Source of the DNA: Pseudomonas duriflava | GTDB lineage: Bacteria > Pseudomonadota > Gammaproteobacteria > Pseudomonadales > Pseudomonadaceae | DNA length: 64,000 nucleotides | Direction: 5' to 3' | Assembly: GCF_007830155.1 (NCBI RefSeq) | Contig: NZ_VLKY01000014.1 | Span: 1-64,000 of the forward strand | Part shown: positions 9,384 to 17,702 of the stretch, piece after piece | How the letters are laid out: the number at the start of each line of letters is the position of its first letter | Position numbering within the stretch: the first letter of the stretch is position 1 | The notes under the pieces: model-generated | Told to the model about the DNA's origin: nothing | The model's input: only the letters and a program-made list of their open reading frames with translations | Database searches by the model: none | Position numbers and translations under genes: made by a program

Positions 9384-9884
9384 ATGGCAAATAACGATCA
9401 AAAGCGCGACGAAGGTTATATCGAGAAGCTGGTTCAAGTTAATCGTGTCGCTAAAACCGTCAAGGGCGGCCGGATCTTTGCTTTCACTGCGTTAACCGTA
9501 GTGGGTGATGGTAAAGGGCGTGTAGGCTTCGGTCGTGGTAAGGCGCGTGAAGTGCCTGCTGCAATCCAGAAAGCTATGGAAGCTGCTCGTCGCAATATGA
9601 TCCAGGTGGATCTGAACGGCAATACGCTTCAATATCCAGTCAAGTCTGCTCATGGAGCCTCTAAGGTATTCATGCAGCCTGCCTCTGAAGGTACTGGAAT
9701 CATTGCTGGCGGTGCTATGCGCGCTGTGCTGGAAGTGGCTGGTGTGCAGAACGTTTTGGCTAAGTGCTATGGCTCTACCAATCCTGTAAACGTGGTTTAT
9801 GCCACTTTTGAAGGATTGAAGCACATGCAATCTCCAGAGTCCGTTGCAGCCAAGCGTGGCAAGAGCGTCGAGGAGATTCTCTGA
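9384..9884 (+). CDS. rpsE: 30S ribosomal protein S5
   Basis: Part of the mRNA entry channel and decoding-fidelity network with S4. The 166-residue protein has the N-terminal double-stranded-RNA-binding-like domain with [19 protein letters not shown] (about residues 19-37) and a C-terminal S5 fold containing the [20 protein letters not shown] stretch. The spectinomycin-loop region near residues 20-30 looks wild type. The stop is two bases before the rpmD ATG. Confidence 0.97.
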   Translation: MANNDQKRDEGYIEKLVQVNRVAKTVKGGRIFAFTALTVVGDGKGRVGFGRGKAREVPAAIQKAMEAARRNMIQVDLNGNTLQYPVKSAHGASKVFMQPASEGTGIIAGGAMRAVLEVAGVQNVLAKCYGSTNPVNVVYATFEGLKHMQSPESVAAKRGKSVEEIL

Positions 9885-9886
9885 TC

Positions 9887-10063
9887 ATGGCTACTGTAAA
9901 AGTTACATTGATTAAGAGCACGAATGGCCGTTTGGCCAACCATAAGGCTTGCGTCAAAGGCCTCGGCCTGCGTCGTATTGGTCATACTGTAGAGGTTCTG
10001 GATACTCCAGAAAATCGTGGCATGATCAATAAGGCCTATTACCTACTGCGTGTGGAGGGTTAA
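9887..10063 (+). CDS. rpmD: 50S ribosomal protein L30
   Basis: Small large-subunit protein of the non-essential L30 family. The 58-codon frame begins ATG-Ala-Thr-Val-Lys-Val-Thr-Leu, includes [13 protein letters not shown] near residues 24-36 and ends with LLRVEG and TAA at 10061-10063. The gene fits exactly between rpsE and rplO, three bases before the rplO start. Confidence 0.96.
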   Translation: MATVKVTLIKSTNGRLANHKACVKGLGLRRIGHTVEVLDTPENRGMINKAYYLLRVEG

Positions 10064-10066
10064 GTT

Positions 10067-10501
10067 ATGAAGCTTAACGATCTGCGTTCCGCTCCAGGGG
10101 CTCGCCGCGAAAAGCTGCGTCCTGGTCGTGGTATTGGTAGCGGTCTGGGCAAGACAGGCGGCCGCGGTCATAAAGGTGCTACTTCTCGCTCCGGCGGTAA
10201 AGTTGCTCCTGGTTTCGAGGGTGGCCAACAGCCTCTGCACCGTCGCCTGCCAAAGTTTGGTTTCGTTTCCTTGAAAGCTTTGTATCGTGCAGAAGTGCGC
10301 ACGTCTGAGCTGGCTAAGGTCGAGGGCGACATTATTACCGTACAAGCTTTGAAAGATGCCAATGTCATCAATCGTAGTGTTGTACGTGTAAAAGTCGTTC
10401 TGTCCGGCGACATCTCTCGTGCTGTTACTCTGAAGGGCATTCCAGCCACGAAGGGTGCGCGTGCGGCTATTGAAGCAGCTGGCGGTAAGATCGAGGAATA
10501 A
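10067..10501 (+). CDS. rplO: 50S ribosomal protein L15
   Basis: Late-assembly large-subunit protein with a long glycine- and arginine-rich N-terminal extension (RRGRGIGSG-type; here [20 protein letters not shown], residues 21-40) that threads into 23S rRNA. Length is 144 residues, as expected. The TAA stop is immediately followed by the ATG of secY with no gap, indicating coupling of ribosome and translocon synthesis. Confidence 0.97.
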   Translation: MKLNDLRSAPGARREKLRPGRGIGSGLGKTGGRGHKGATSRSGGKVAPGFEGGQQPLHRRLPKFGFVSLKALYRAEVRTSELAKVEGDIITVQALKDANVINRSVVRVKVVLSGDISRAVTLKGIPATKGARAAIEAAGGKIEE

Positions 10502-11830
10502 ATGGCTAAGCAAGGTTCTCTCTCTGCGCTCAGCAATGGCGGTTTGTCCGAACTATGGGCGCGCTTGCGCTTTCTTTTTCTGGCAATTATCGTGTATCGG
10601 ATTGGCGCGCATATACCAGTTCCGGGTATAAATCCGGATCAGCTGGCGGCGCTTTTCCGGCAGAATGAGGGGACCATTCTTAGCCTGTTCAACATGTTCT
10701 CTGGCGGCGCGCTGGAGCGGATGAGTATTTTTGCATTAGGGATCATGCCGTATATATCGGCCTCGATCATTATGCAGTTGCTAACCGCTGTCAGCCCGCA
10801 GCTGGAGCAGTTGAAAAAAGAAGGCGAGTCTGGTCGCCGTAAGATCAGTCAGTATACCCGCTACGGCACTTTGGTATTGGCATTGGTTCAGGCAACTGGG
10901 ATGTCTGTCGGTCTTGCAAGTCAAGGTGTTGCCTTCTCTACAGGCATTAGCTTTTACTTTGTAGCCGTGACTACCTTTGTTGCTGGGGCGCTGTTCATGA
11001 TGTGGCTGGGTGAGCAGATCACCGAGCGCGGTGTTGGTAATGGTATTTCCATGCTAATTTTCGCGGGCATCGTGGCGGGGCTTCCGCGAGCAGTAGGTCA
11101 GTCTTTCGAGTCTGCACGACAAGGTGATATCAATATTTTTGCCTTGATTGCTGTTGGACTTGTGGCTGTAGCCATTATAGCGTTCGTGGTGTTTATCGAA
11201 CGTGGCCAACGCCGGATCGCTGTGCACTATGCTAAGCGTCAACAGGGTCGTAAAGTCTTTGCTGCTCAAAATAGCCACTTGCCGCTTAAGGTAAACATGG
11301 CAGGTGTTATTCCTGCTATCTTCGCCAGTAGCATTTTGCTGTTCCCTGCATCGCTAGGATCTTGGTTCGGTCAATCCGAAGGACTCGGGTGGCTTCAGGA
11401 TATAGCTCAGGCTATTGCTCCTGGCCAGCCGTTGAACATCTTGCTGTTTAGTGCGGGCATTATTTTCTTCTGCTTTTTCTATACGGCTTTGATGTTTAAC
11501 CCTAAAGATGTAGCTGAAAATCTGAAGAAGTCGGGTGCGTTTATTCCAGGAATCCGTCCTGGTGAGCAGTCTGCGCGCTATATAGATGGCGTTTTGACTC
11601 GTTTAACCATGTTCGGCGCCCTGTATATGACGGCAGTATGCTTGTTACCTCAGTTTTTAGTGGTGGCAGCTAACGTGCCGTTTTACCTTGGCGGGACTTC
11701 ACTGTTGATTGTGGTTGTGGTTGTCATGGACTTTATGTCCCAGGTTCAATCACATCTCGTGTCTCATCAGTATGAGTCTTTGATGAAAAAAGCCAATCTG
11801 AAGGGTTATGGCGGCGGAATGCTTCGCTGA
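10502..11830 (+). CDS. secY: Preprotein translocase subunit SecY
   Basis: Central channel of the Sec translocon in the inner membrane; it works with SecE and SecG (secG is at 46967) and the ATPase SecA to export or insert proteins. The 442-residue protein has the ten hydrophobic segments of the family, the plug region after the first segment ([11 protein letters not shown] near 37-47), and the cytosolic loop [20 protein letters not shown] near 351-370 that contacts SecA. It sits in its classical place between rplO and rpmJ. Confidence 0.98.
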   Translation: MAKQGSLSALSNGGLSELWARLRFLFLAIIVYRIGAHIPVPGINPDQLAALFRQNEGTILSLFNMFSGGALERMSIFALGIMPYISASIIMQLLTAVSPQLEQLKKEGESGRRKISQYTRYGTLVLALVQATGMSVGLASQGVAFSTGISFYFVAVTTFVAGALFMMWLGEQITERGVGNGISMLIFAGIVAGLPRAVGQSFESARQGDINIFALIAVGLVAVAIIAFVVFIERGQRRIAVHYAKRQQGRKVFAAQNSHLPLKVNMAGVIPAIFASSILLFPASLGSWFGQSEGLGWLQDIAQAIAPGQPLNILLFSAGIIFFCFFYTALMFNPKDVAENLKKSGAFIPGIRPGEQSARYIDGVLTRLTMFGALYMTAVCLLPQFLVVAANVPFYLGGTSLLIVVVVVMDFMSQVQSHLVSHQYESLMKKANLKGYGGGMLR

Positions 11831-11859
11831 TATAAGCCGTAAGGTTAGAGGAGTTGGTG

Positions 11860-11976
11860 ATGAAAGTTCGTGCATCGGTTAAGAAGCTGTGCCGTAACTG
11901 CAAAATTATTCGCCGCGACGGTGTTGTACGAGTAATTTGTAGCGCGGAACCGCGTCACAAGCAGCGCCAAGGCTGA
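11860..11976 (+). CDS. rpmJ: 50S ribosomal protein L36 (zinc-ribbon form)
   Basis: The smallest ribosomal protein, 38 residues, ATG 11860 to TGA 11976. It reads [19 protein letters not shown] and on to KQRQG; the CxxC at residues 11-14, Cys27 and His33 form the zinc-binding C+ type. A GAGGAG ribosome binding site precedes it. It closes the spc operon and is followed by a strong terminator. Found by reading the frame directly because of its small size. Confidence 0.95.
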   Translation: MKVRASVKKLCRNCKIIRRDGVVRVICSAEPRHKQRQG

Positions 11977-11994
11977 GTGTGAATACACGCGTAT

Positions 11995-12034
11995 AACCCG
12001 ACAGCTAGTGCGCTGTCGGGTTGATCATTTTTTA
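11995..12034 (+). terminator. Intrinsic terminator between spc and alpha operons
   Basis: AACCCGACAG and CTGTCGGGTT form a 10-bp perfect stem over an eight-base loop, followed by ATCATTTTTTATT. It lies 18 bases after rpmJ and separates spc from alpha operon transcription. Confidence 0.85.
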
Positions 12035-12049
12035 TTACAGCGTTAATAT
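12021..12049 (+). promoter_or_regulatory. Promoter candidate for the alpha operon
   Basis: TTGATC at 12021-12026 and TAATAT at 12044-12049 are spaced by 17 bases, with the -35 box overlapping the end of the terminator stem. The layout is the same as upstream of rpsH. The start near 12056 leaves about 53 nt of leader before rpsM, where an S4-type regulatory fold could reside. Confidence 0.6.
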
Positions 12050-12108
12050 CTTGCGCCCTTTTCTTGGCTTCCAGGGCGTGGGTTGCTGTCAAATGGAGTT
12101 TTTCTAGA

Positions 12109-12465
12109 ATGGCCCGTATCGCAGGCGTTAACATTCCGGATAACAAGCATACTGTTATCTCGCTGACTTACATCTATGGTGTCGGTCGCACAACTGCTCA
12201 GAATATCTGTGCGGCCACTGGCATCAGCCCGTCCGCTAAAATCAAGGATCTGAGCGACGAGCAGATTGATCAACTGCGCAACGAAGTCGCCAAACTCGTT
12301 ACTGAGGGTGATCTGCGCCGTGAGATCAACATGAACATCAAGCGCTTGATGGACCTGGGTAGCTACCGTGGCCTTCGCCATCGTCGTGGTCTTCCCGTCC
12401 GTGGTCAGCGTACCAAGACCAACGCGCGTACCCGTAAAGGGCCGCGTAAGCCGATCCGCAAGTAA
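12109..12465 (+). CDS. rpsM: 30S ribosomal protein S13
   Basis: Head protein contacting P-site tRNA and bridging to the large subunit through S19 and L5. Start ATG 12109 ([19 protein letters not shown]) gives the standard 118 residues; a frame extension upstream is not conserved. The helix-two-turn-helix region includes [14 protein letters not shown] near residues 21-34, and the basic tail ends [10 protein letters not shown]. First gene of the alpha operon, behind a terminator-promoter junction. Confidence 0.97.
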   Translation: MARIAGVNIPDNKHTVISLTYIYGVGRTTAQNICAATGISPSAKIKDLSDEQIDQLRNEVAKLVTEGDLRREINMNIKRLMDLGSYRGLRHRRGLPVRGQRTKTNARTRKGPRKPIRK

Positions 12466-12495
12466 TCGCATCCGCGAATCGACAGGAATCTAGTC

Positions 12496-12885
12496 ATGGC
12501 AAAACCTGCTGCTCGTCCTCGTAAGAAAGTTAAAAAGACAGTGGTGGATGGCATCGCCCATATCCACGCGTCTTTTAACAATACCATCGTAACTATTACT
12601 GATCGTCAGGGTAACGCTTTGTCCTGGGCCACTTCAGGTGGCTCCGGCTTCCGTGGCTCGCGTAAGAGCACCCCTTTTGCTGCCCAGGTCGCTGCAGAGC
12701 GTGCTGGTCAAGCAGCTCTTGAGTATGGTCTCAAGAATCTTGACGTGAATGTCAAAGGTCCAGGTCCGGGCCGTGAGTCTGCAGTGCGTGCTTTGAACGC
12801 CTGTGGTTACAAGATCGCCAGCATCACCGACGTGACGCCTATCCCGCATAACGGGTGCCGTCCGCCGAAGAAGCGTCGCGTGTAA
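12496..12885 (+). CDS. rpsK: 30S ribosomal protein S11
   Basis: Platform protein next to the Shine-Dalgarno helix. The 129-residue sequence begins [19 protein letters not shown], has the conserved [15 protein letters not shown] stretch near residues 23-37, and ends [14 protein letters not shown] as in all S11 proteins. It is 30 bases after rpsM and 16 bases before rpsD. Confidence 0.97.
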   Translation: MAKPAARPRKKVKKTVVDGIAHIHASFNNTIVTITDRQGNALSWATSGGSGFRGSRKSTPFAAQVAAERAGQAALEYGLKNLDVNVKGPGPGRESAVRALNACGYKIASITDVTPIPHNGCRPPKKRRV

Positions 12886-12901
12886 TAGGAGACAGTAAGA
12901 A

Positions 12902-13522
12902 ATGGCTCGTTACATTGGTCCCAAGTGCAAACTGTCCCGCCGCGAAGGCACTGATCTCTTTCTGAAGAGCGGTGTTCGTGCGATCGAATCTAAGTGCAAC
13001 ATCGAAAACGCTCCTGGTGCACATGGCCAGCGCCGTGGTCGCTTATCCGACTATGGTCTGCAGCTGCGTGAAAAGCAGAAGGTACGCCGTATTTATGGCG
13101 TTCTAGAGCGTCAGTTCGCTGGTTATTACAAAGAAGCTGCTCGCCGTAAAGGTGCGACAGGTGAAAACCTACTTCAGCTTCTTGAAACTCGCCTAGATAA
13201 CGTTGTTTATCGTATGGGCTTTGGTGCTACTCGTGCTGAGTCTCGTCAGCTGGTTTCGCACAAATCCATTACTGTAAACGGTCAAACTGTGAACATCCCG
13301 TCTTACCAAGTTAAGCCGGGTGACGTAGTTGCTGTTCGTGAAAAGGCTAAGAATCAGTTGCGTATCGCTCAAGCTCTTGAGTTGTGCGCCCAGCGCGGTC
13401 GTGTTGAATGGGTTGAAGTAGACGCCGAAAAGAAGTCCGGTACTTTCAAGAGTATTCCGGCTCGTGGTGATCTTTCCGCCGACATCAACGAAAACCTGAT
13501 TGTCGAGCTCTACTCCAAGTAA
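12902..13522 (+). CDS. rpsD: 30S ribosomal protein S4
   Basis: Nucleates 30S assembly, shapes the mRNA entry pore and, in E. coli, represses the alpha operon by binding its leader. The 206-residue protein starts [19 protein letters not shown]; the S4 RNA-binding domain is about residues 96-160 ([24 protein letters not shown] region). It is the C-minus form without a zinc knuckle. It is followed after 22 bases by rpoA, so ribosome and RNA polymerase subunit synthesis are linked. Confidence 0.97.
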   Translation: MARYIGPKCKLSRREGTDLFLKSGVRAIESKCNIENAPGAHGQRRGRLSDYGLQLREKQKVRRIYGVLERQFAGYYKEAARRKGATGENLLQLLETRLDNVVYRMGFGATRAESRQLVSHKSITVNGQTVNIPSYQVKPGDVVAVREKAKNQLRIAQALELCAQRGRVEWVEVDAEKKSGTFKSIPARGDLSADINENLIVELYSK

Positions 13523-13544
13523 GGGCTAGAAAATAGGTGCATCC

Positions 13545-14546
13545 ATGCAGAGTTCGGTAAATGAGTTCCTGACCCCCCGCCACATTGATGTGCAGGCGGT
13601 CAGTCCAACCCGCGCCAAAATCACGCTTGAGCCTCTCGAGCGTGGTTTCGGCCATACCTTGGGCAACGCGCTTCGTCGCATCCTGTTGTCCTCCATGCCT
13701 GGCTGCGCAGTGGTCGAAGCCGAGATCGACGGTGTACTGCATGAGTACAGTGCGATTGAGGGTGTGCAGGAAGACGTTATTGAAATCCTGCTCAATCTCA
13801 AGGGATTGGCGATCAAGCTGCATGGCCGTGATGAGGTCACTTTGACCCTGAGTAAAAAGGGACAAGGACCTGTTCTGGCTTCTGATATCCAGCTTGAGCA
13901 TGATGTCGAAATCGTCAATGGTGATCATGTTATTGCTCACCTGGCGGATAACGGCTCGCTCAACATGAGGCTGAAAATTGCTCGTGGTCGCGGCTATGAA
14001 CCAGCTGATGCTCGTCAGAGCGAAGAAGATGAAACGCGAGCGATTGGTCGTTTGCAGCTCGATTCTTCTTTCAGCCCAGTTCGTCGTGTGGCTTACGTAG
14101 TTGAAAACGCACGTGTTGAGCAGCGTACCAACCTAGACAAGCTAGTGCTTGATCTAGAAACTAATGGCACGCTTGATCCTGAAGAAGCCATCCGTCGTGC
14201 AGCAACCATTCTGCAACAGCAGTTGGCCGCTTTTGTTGATCTCAAGGGCGATAGCGAACCTGTCGTTGTTGAGCAGGAAGACGAAATCGATCCAATTCTG
14301 CTGCGTCCGGTTGACGACCTTGAACTGACCGTCCGTTCGGCTAACTGCTTGAAGGCTGAGAATATCTACTATATTGGTGATCTGATTCAGCGCACCGAAG
14401 TAGAGCTACTCAAGACGCCTAACCTTGGTAAGAAATCTCTTACTGAGATCAAGGATGTTCTGGCTTCACGCGGTTTGTCGCTTGGCATGCGCCTGGACAA
14501 CTGGCCCCCGGCAAGTCTTAAGAAGGACGATAAGGCTACGGCCTGA
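13545..14546 (+). CDS. rpoA: RNA polymerase alpha subunit
   Basis: Dimerises to scaffold beta and beta' and contacts UP elements and activators. The 333-residue length is normal for Pseudomonas. The N-terminal domain (about 1-230) contains [23 protein letters not shown] near 29-51; the C-terminal domain (about 248-320) has the helix-hairpin-helix region [35 protein letters not shown] that binds DNA. It lies between rpsD and rplQ in the conserved alpha operon order. Confidence 0.98.
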   Translation: MQSSVNEFLTPRHIDVQAVSPTRAKITLEPLERGFGHTLGNALRRILLSSMPGCAVVEAEIDGVLHEYSAIEGVQEDVIEILLNLKGLAIKLHGRDEVTLTLSKKGQGPVLASDIQLEHDVEIVNGDHVIAHLADNGSLNMRLKIARGRGYEPADARQSEEDETRAIGRLQLDSSFSPVRRVAYVVENARVEQRTNLDKLVLDLETNGTLDPEEAIRRAATILQQQLAAFVDLKGDSEPVVVEQEDEIDPILLRPVDDLELTVRSANCLKAENIYYIGDLIQRTEVELLKTPNLGKKSLTEIKDVLASRGLSLGMRLDNWPPASLKKDDKATA

Positions 14547-14589
14547 TCGTTATTAGTCACCGAACGTTAGTTTGGTAAGGAATTTAACC

Positions 14590-14985
14590 ATGCGTCATCG
14601 TAAAAGTGGTCGTCACCTGAGCCGCACGAGCGCACACCGCAAGGCTATGTTCCAGAACATGGCTGTGTCGCTGTTCGAGCATGAACTAATTAAAACAACT
14701 CTGCCGAAAGCTAAAGAACTGCGCCGCGTTGCCGAGCCGCTGATTACTCTAGCTAAGGAAGATAGTGTTGCCAATCGTCGCCTGGCTTTCGACCGTACTC
14801 GTTCGAAAGCTGCTGTAGGCAAGCTGTTTAACGATCTGGGTAAGCGTTACGCTAACCGCCCAGGTGGTTATCTGCGTATTCTCAAGTGCGGTTTCCGCGC
14901 TGGTGACAATGCGCCAATGGCCTACGTTGAGCTGATTGATCGCCCTATCGGTGGTTCAGTAGAAACAGCTGAAGCCGCTGAGTAA
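14590..14985 (+). CDS. rplQ: 50S ribosomal protein L17
   Basis: Large-subunit protein near the exit tunnel and last gene of the alpha operon. I use ATG 14590 ([21 protein letters not shown]), preceded by AAGGAA, giving 131 residues; an upstream in-frame TTG would add six non-conserved residues. The conserved [15 protein letters not shown] lies near residues 33-47. A bidirectional-looking terminator directly follows. Confidence 0.97.
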   Translation: MRHRKSGRHLSRTSAHRKAMFQNMAVSLFEHELIKTTLPKAKELRRVAEPLITLAKEDSVANRRLAFDRTRSKAAVGKLFNDLGKRYANRPGGYLRILKCGFRAGDNAPMAYVELIDRPIGGSVETAEAAE

Positions 14986-14994
14986 GGGTTTCGC

Positions 14995-15028
14995 AAAAAA
15001 AAGCCGGGCTTGCCCGGCTTTTTTTTAT
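14995..15028 (+). terminator. Intrinsic terminator ending the alpha operon
   Basis: GCCGGGC-TT-GCCCGGC is flanked by eight A upstream and eight T downstream, extending the stem. It closes the long ribosomal protein transcript 9 bases after rplQ. Confidence 0.9.
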
Positions 15029-15216
15029 TTAGAGGTGTAGAAAAACTCAACTCTTTTGAGCTCAGCTACTTGTACTAAATTCTTGGCTTTTACATTCCAA
15101 GATTTTTTTGGTTTTACTATTAAAAAGAGAGATTCAATAAATTAGAGCTAATTAAGAGGCTTAGTCATACTGCCCCTATAGCGCAGCGTTGCGTTACCAA
15201 TAGGGAGACGAAGTAA

Positions 15217-16674
15217 ATGAGCCAGAACAAGACGCTTACAACAGCGAGCGGTATTCCGGTTGCTGATAATCAGAATTCACGATCTGCCGGTCCGCGCGGT
15301 CCTCTGCTATTGGACGATTTCCATTTAGTAGAAAAGCTGGCTCACTTCAATCGTGAAGTTATTCCTGAGCGCCGCGTACATGCGAAGGGCTCCGGTGCCT
15401 ACGGTACGTTTACGGTTACTCAGGATATTACCCATCTTTCGTCAGCAGCTTTGTTTGCATCAGTAGGCAAGCAAACTCCCATATTTCTACGCTTTTCTAC
15501 TGTAGGCGGAGAGCGCGGGTCAGCCGACACAGAGCGAGATCCACGTGGTTTTGCCGTCAAGTTTTATACCGAAGAAGGCAATTGGGACATAGTCGGAAAT
15601 AACACGCCCGTTTTCTTCCTGCGTGATCCGTTGAAATTTCCTGACTTTATCCATACGCAGAAACGTAACCCGCAGACCAATTTAAAGAGCCCTCAGATGA
15701 TGTGGGACTTTTGGTCTTTGTCACCCGAGTCGCTTCATCAAGTAACAATCTTGTTCTCTGACCGTGGTACGCCTGATGGTTATCGGTTTATGCACGGTTT
15801 TGGTAGCCATACGTTTAGCGTTATTAACGCTCAAGGCGAGCGTCACTATGTAAAGTGGCACTTCAAAAGCCTGCAAGGTATTAAGAATCTTCATCCTGAA
15901 GAGGCCGCCCGTTTGGCTGGGGTTGCACCGGACTATGCTCAGCGTGATCTGTTTGAGGCTATCGAGCGTGGTGAGTATCCGAAATGGCGTGTTTGTATCC
16001 AGGTCATGAGTGAGGCTGAAGCTGTGGCCCGGCCTGAGAATCCTTTTGACGTCACCAAGGTATGGTCGCAGAAAGAGTATCCCTTGATTGAGGTTGGGGA
16101 GTTGGAGCTTAACCGTAACCCTCTGAATTACTTCGCTGAGGTTGAGCAAGCTGCATTTGCGCCTAGCAATGTTGTTCCTGGGGTAGGCCTGTCGCCTGAT
16201 CGAATGCTGCAGGGTCGTGTATTTGCCTATGCCGATGCGCATCGCTATCGGGTAGGTACCAATTATCAGCAGCTGCCGGTTAATGCACCGAAGTGCTCTT
16301 ACCAGAATTATCAACGTGATGGGGCTATGCGTTTCGATGGTAATGGCGGGGCGGCACCAAATTATGAGCCTAACAGCTACACTGATACGCCAAAGCAGGC
16401 ACCTCGATATCGTGAGCCTGGTTTGGCATTAAGTGGTATGGCAGATCGTTACGATCACCGTATAGATGAAGATTATTACTCACAAGCTGGCGCGTTGTTC
16501 CGGTTGATGTCAGCACAACAAAAGGATTTGCTGATCAGCAATATTGTAGGGGCTATGCAAGGCGTAACGCGGGATGTTCAGCGTCGCCAGATTGCCCATT
16601 TCCTTAAGGCTGATCGTGTCTATGGAGAGGGTGTTGCTCAAGGGCTTGGTATCGTCTTAAGCGAAGTGGAATAA
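15217..16674 (+). CDS. katA: Catalase (heme, small-subunit type)
   Basis: Dismutates hydrogen peroxide to water and oxygen. The 485-residue length fits small-subunit (clade III) catalases. Visible active-site elements are the distal His55 in RRVHAKGSG, the Asn of GNNTPVFF near residues 128-129, and the proximal heme ligand Tyr338 in [11 protein letters not shown]; the NADPH-binding region HGFGSHTFS (193-201) is present. No signal peptide is seen, so it is cytoplasmic. Its place after rplQ is typical of Pseudomonas, but the bacterioferritin gene that normally follows is not here. A GGGAG site precedes the ATG, and a terminator follows. The 188-base upstream region is AT-rich; I cannot name an OxyR site in it. 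Confidence 0.95.
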   Translation: MSQNKTLTTASGIPVADNQNSRSAGPRGPLLLDDFHLVEKLAHFNREVIPERRVHAKGSGAYGTFTVTQDITHLSSAALFASVGKQTPIFLRFSTVGGERGSADTERDPRGFAVKFYTEEGNWDIVGNNTPVFFLRDPLKFPDFIHTQKRNPQTNLKSPQMMWDFWSLSPESLHQVTILFSDRGTPDGYRFMHGFGSHTFSVINAQGERHYVKWHFKSLQGIKNLHPEEAARLAGVAPDYAQRDLFEAIERGEYPKWRVCIQVMSEAEAVARPENPFDVTKVWSQKEYPLIEVGELELNRNPLNYFAEVEQAAFAPSNVVPGVGLSPDRMLQGRVFAYADAHRYRVGTNYQQLPVNAPKCSYQNYQRDGAMRFDGNGGAAPNYEPNSYTDTPKQAPRYREPGLALSGMADRYDHRIDEDYYSQAGALFRLMSAQQKDLLISNIVGAMQGVTRDVQRRQIAHFLKADRVYGEGVAQGLGIVLSEVE

Positions 16675-16690
16675 ACTATCGGATGTTTAT

Positions 16691-16716
16691 AAAGCCCCTT
16701 TCAAAGGGGCTTTTTT
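16691..16716 (+). terminator. Intrinsic terminator after katA
   Basis: AAAGCCCCTTT and AAAGGGGCTTT form a hairpin followed by a run of T, 17 bases after the katA stop. Confidence 0.9.
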
Positions 16717-16819
16717 GTATCTGTCTTAAGCCCGTTGAGCAGAGGGATTCGTAGATTAAGAAACACCTAGAGTCGTGCTGCGGTCGCAATCAAAGGCAGA
16801 CGGCACGAAGGGCTTTGAT

Positions 16820-17653
16820 ATGCGTGTTCATCATCTTGATTGCGGGTGTATGTGCCCATGGGGCGGGGCGTTGTTTGATGGTTTTAGTAAGGGGTTAAGA
16901 GGCCATTTAGTATGTCATTGTTTATTAGTTGAGACTGATCGCCATGGGCTTGTGCTTATAGACACAGGCTTTGGTGAGCGAGACGTACATGCTCCCTACA
17001 AGCGACTAAGCTCTTTCTTCATAAAGCTCAACAATATTCAATTCGATAGGCGCTATACGGCTGTTGAGCAGGTACGAAAGCTCGGATTTCAACCACAGGA
17101 TGTACGTCATATTGTCCTGACGCATTTGGATTTCGATCATGCTGGAGGTCTTGAAGATTTCCCTGGGGCAACGGTTCACGTCCTTCAACGCGAAATAGAA
17201 GCGGCCAAGCTTCCACACGGCTTCATTGCTAAGAATCGTTATCGGCTACATCAGTGGGACCAAGTAAAGCAGTGGCAGTTTTATAAGCCCCACGGGGAAC
17301 AATGGTATGGCTTCTCCGCTGTGCGTGATTTAGAAGGATTACCTCCGGAAATTCTTCTGATTCCTTTGGCAGGACATACCTGGGGACATGCGGGCGTTGC
17401 CATTCAAGGCCCACGCGGATGGTTGCTACATGCAGGCGATGCTTATTTTTATCGTGAAGAGGTAGGTCAACAGAAAAGGGCCTGTCCGCCAGGATTACGC
17501 TTCTACCAAACACTTATGGAAGCTAGCCGTGATTTACGGATGCGTAATCAACAGCGCTTGCGTGAGCTTTCTGTACTTCATGCCGGGGAAGTTGAGCTGT
17601 TTTGCAGTCACGATGCAAAGGAACTGGAGCGTTATCAGAATTTAAATAGGTAA
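16820..17653 (+). CDS. MBL-fold metallo-hydrolase, AHL-lactonase-like
   Basis: Predicted binuclear-metal hydrolase of the metallo-beta-lactamase fold. I use ATG 16820 (277 residues), with GAAGG ahead; the frame is open 45 bases further upstream but without conserved features. Metal-ligand motifs are THLDFDHAGG at residues 101-110 (the second ligand is Asp where most relatives have His), GHTWGHAG near 184-191 with His185, HAGDA with Asp206, and SHDAKE near the C-terminus. The N-acyl-homoserine-lactonase branch of the fold has this overall arrangement, but the substrate cannot be assigned from sequence. It occupies the usual bfrA position between katA and uvrA and has its own terminators on both sides, suggesting a single-gene unit. 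Confidence 0.8.
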   Translation: MRVHHLDCGCMCPWGGALFDGFSKGLRGHLVCHCLLVETDRHGLVLIDTGFGERDVHAPYKRLSSFFIKLNNIQFDRRYTAVEQVRKLGFQPQDVRHIVLTHLDFDHAGGLEDFPGATVHVLQREIEAAKLPHGFIAKNRYRLHQWDQVKQWQFYKPHGEQWYGFSAVRDLEGLPPEILLIPLAGHTWGHAGVAIQGPRGWLLHAGDAYFYREEVGQQKRACPPGLRFYQTLMEASRDLRMRNQQRLRELSVLHAGEVELFCSHDAKELERYQNLNR

Positions 17654-17660
17654 AGTTAGT

Positions 17661-17695
17661 AAATAGCCAACCTGTATGTAACAGGTTGGCTATTT
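17661..17695. terminator. Bidirectional terminator between MBL gene and uvrA
   Basis: AAATAGCCAACCTGT and ACAGGTTGGCTATTT form a 15-bp perfect stem with a five-base loop. It lies between convergent genes and can serve both strands. Confidence 0.85.
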
Positions 17696-17702
17696 AACAA
17701 TT

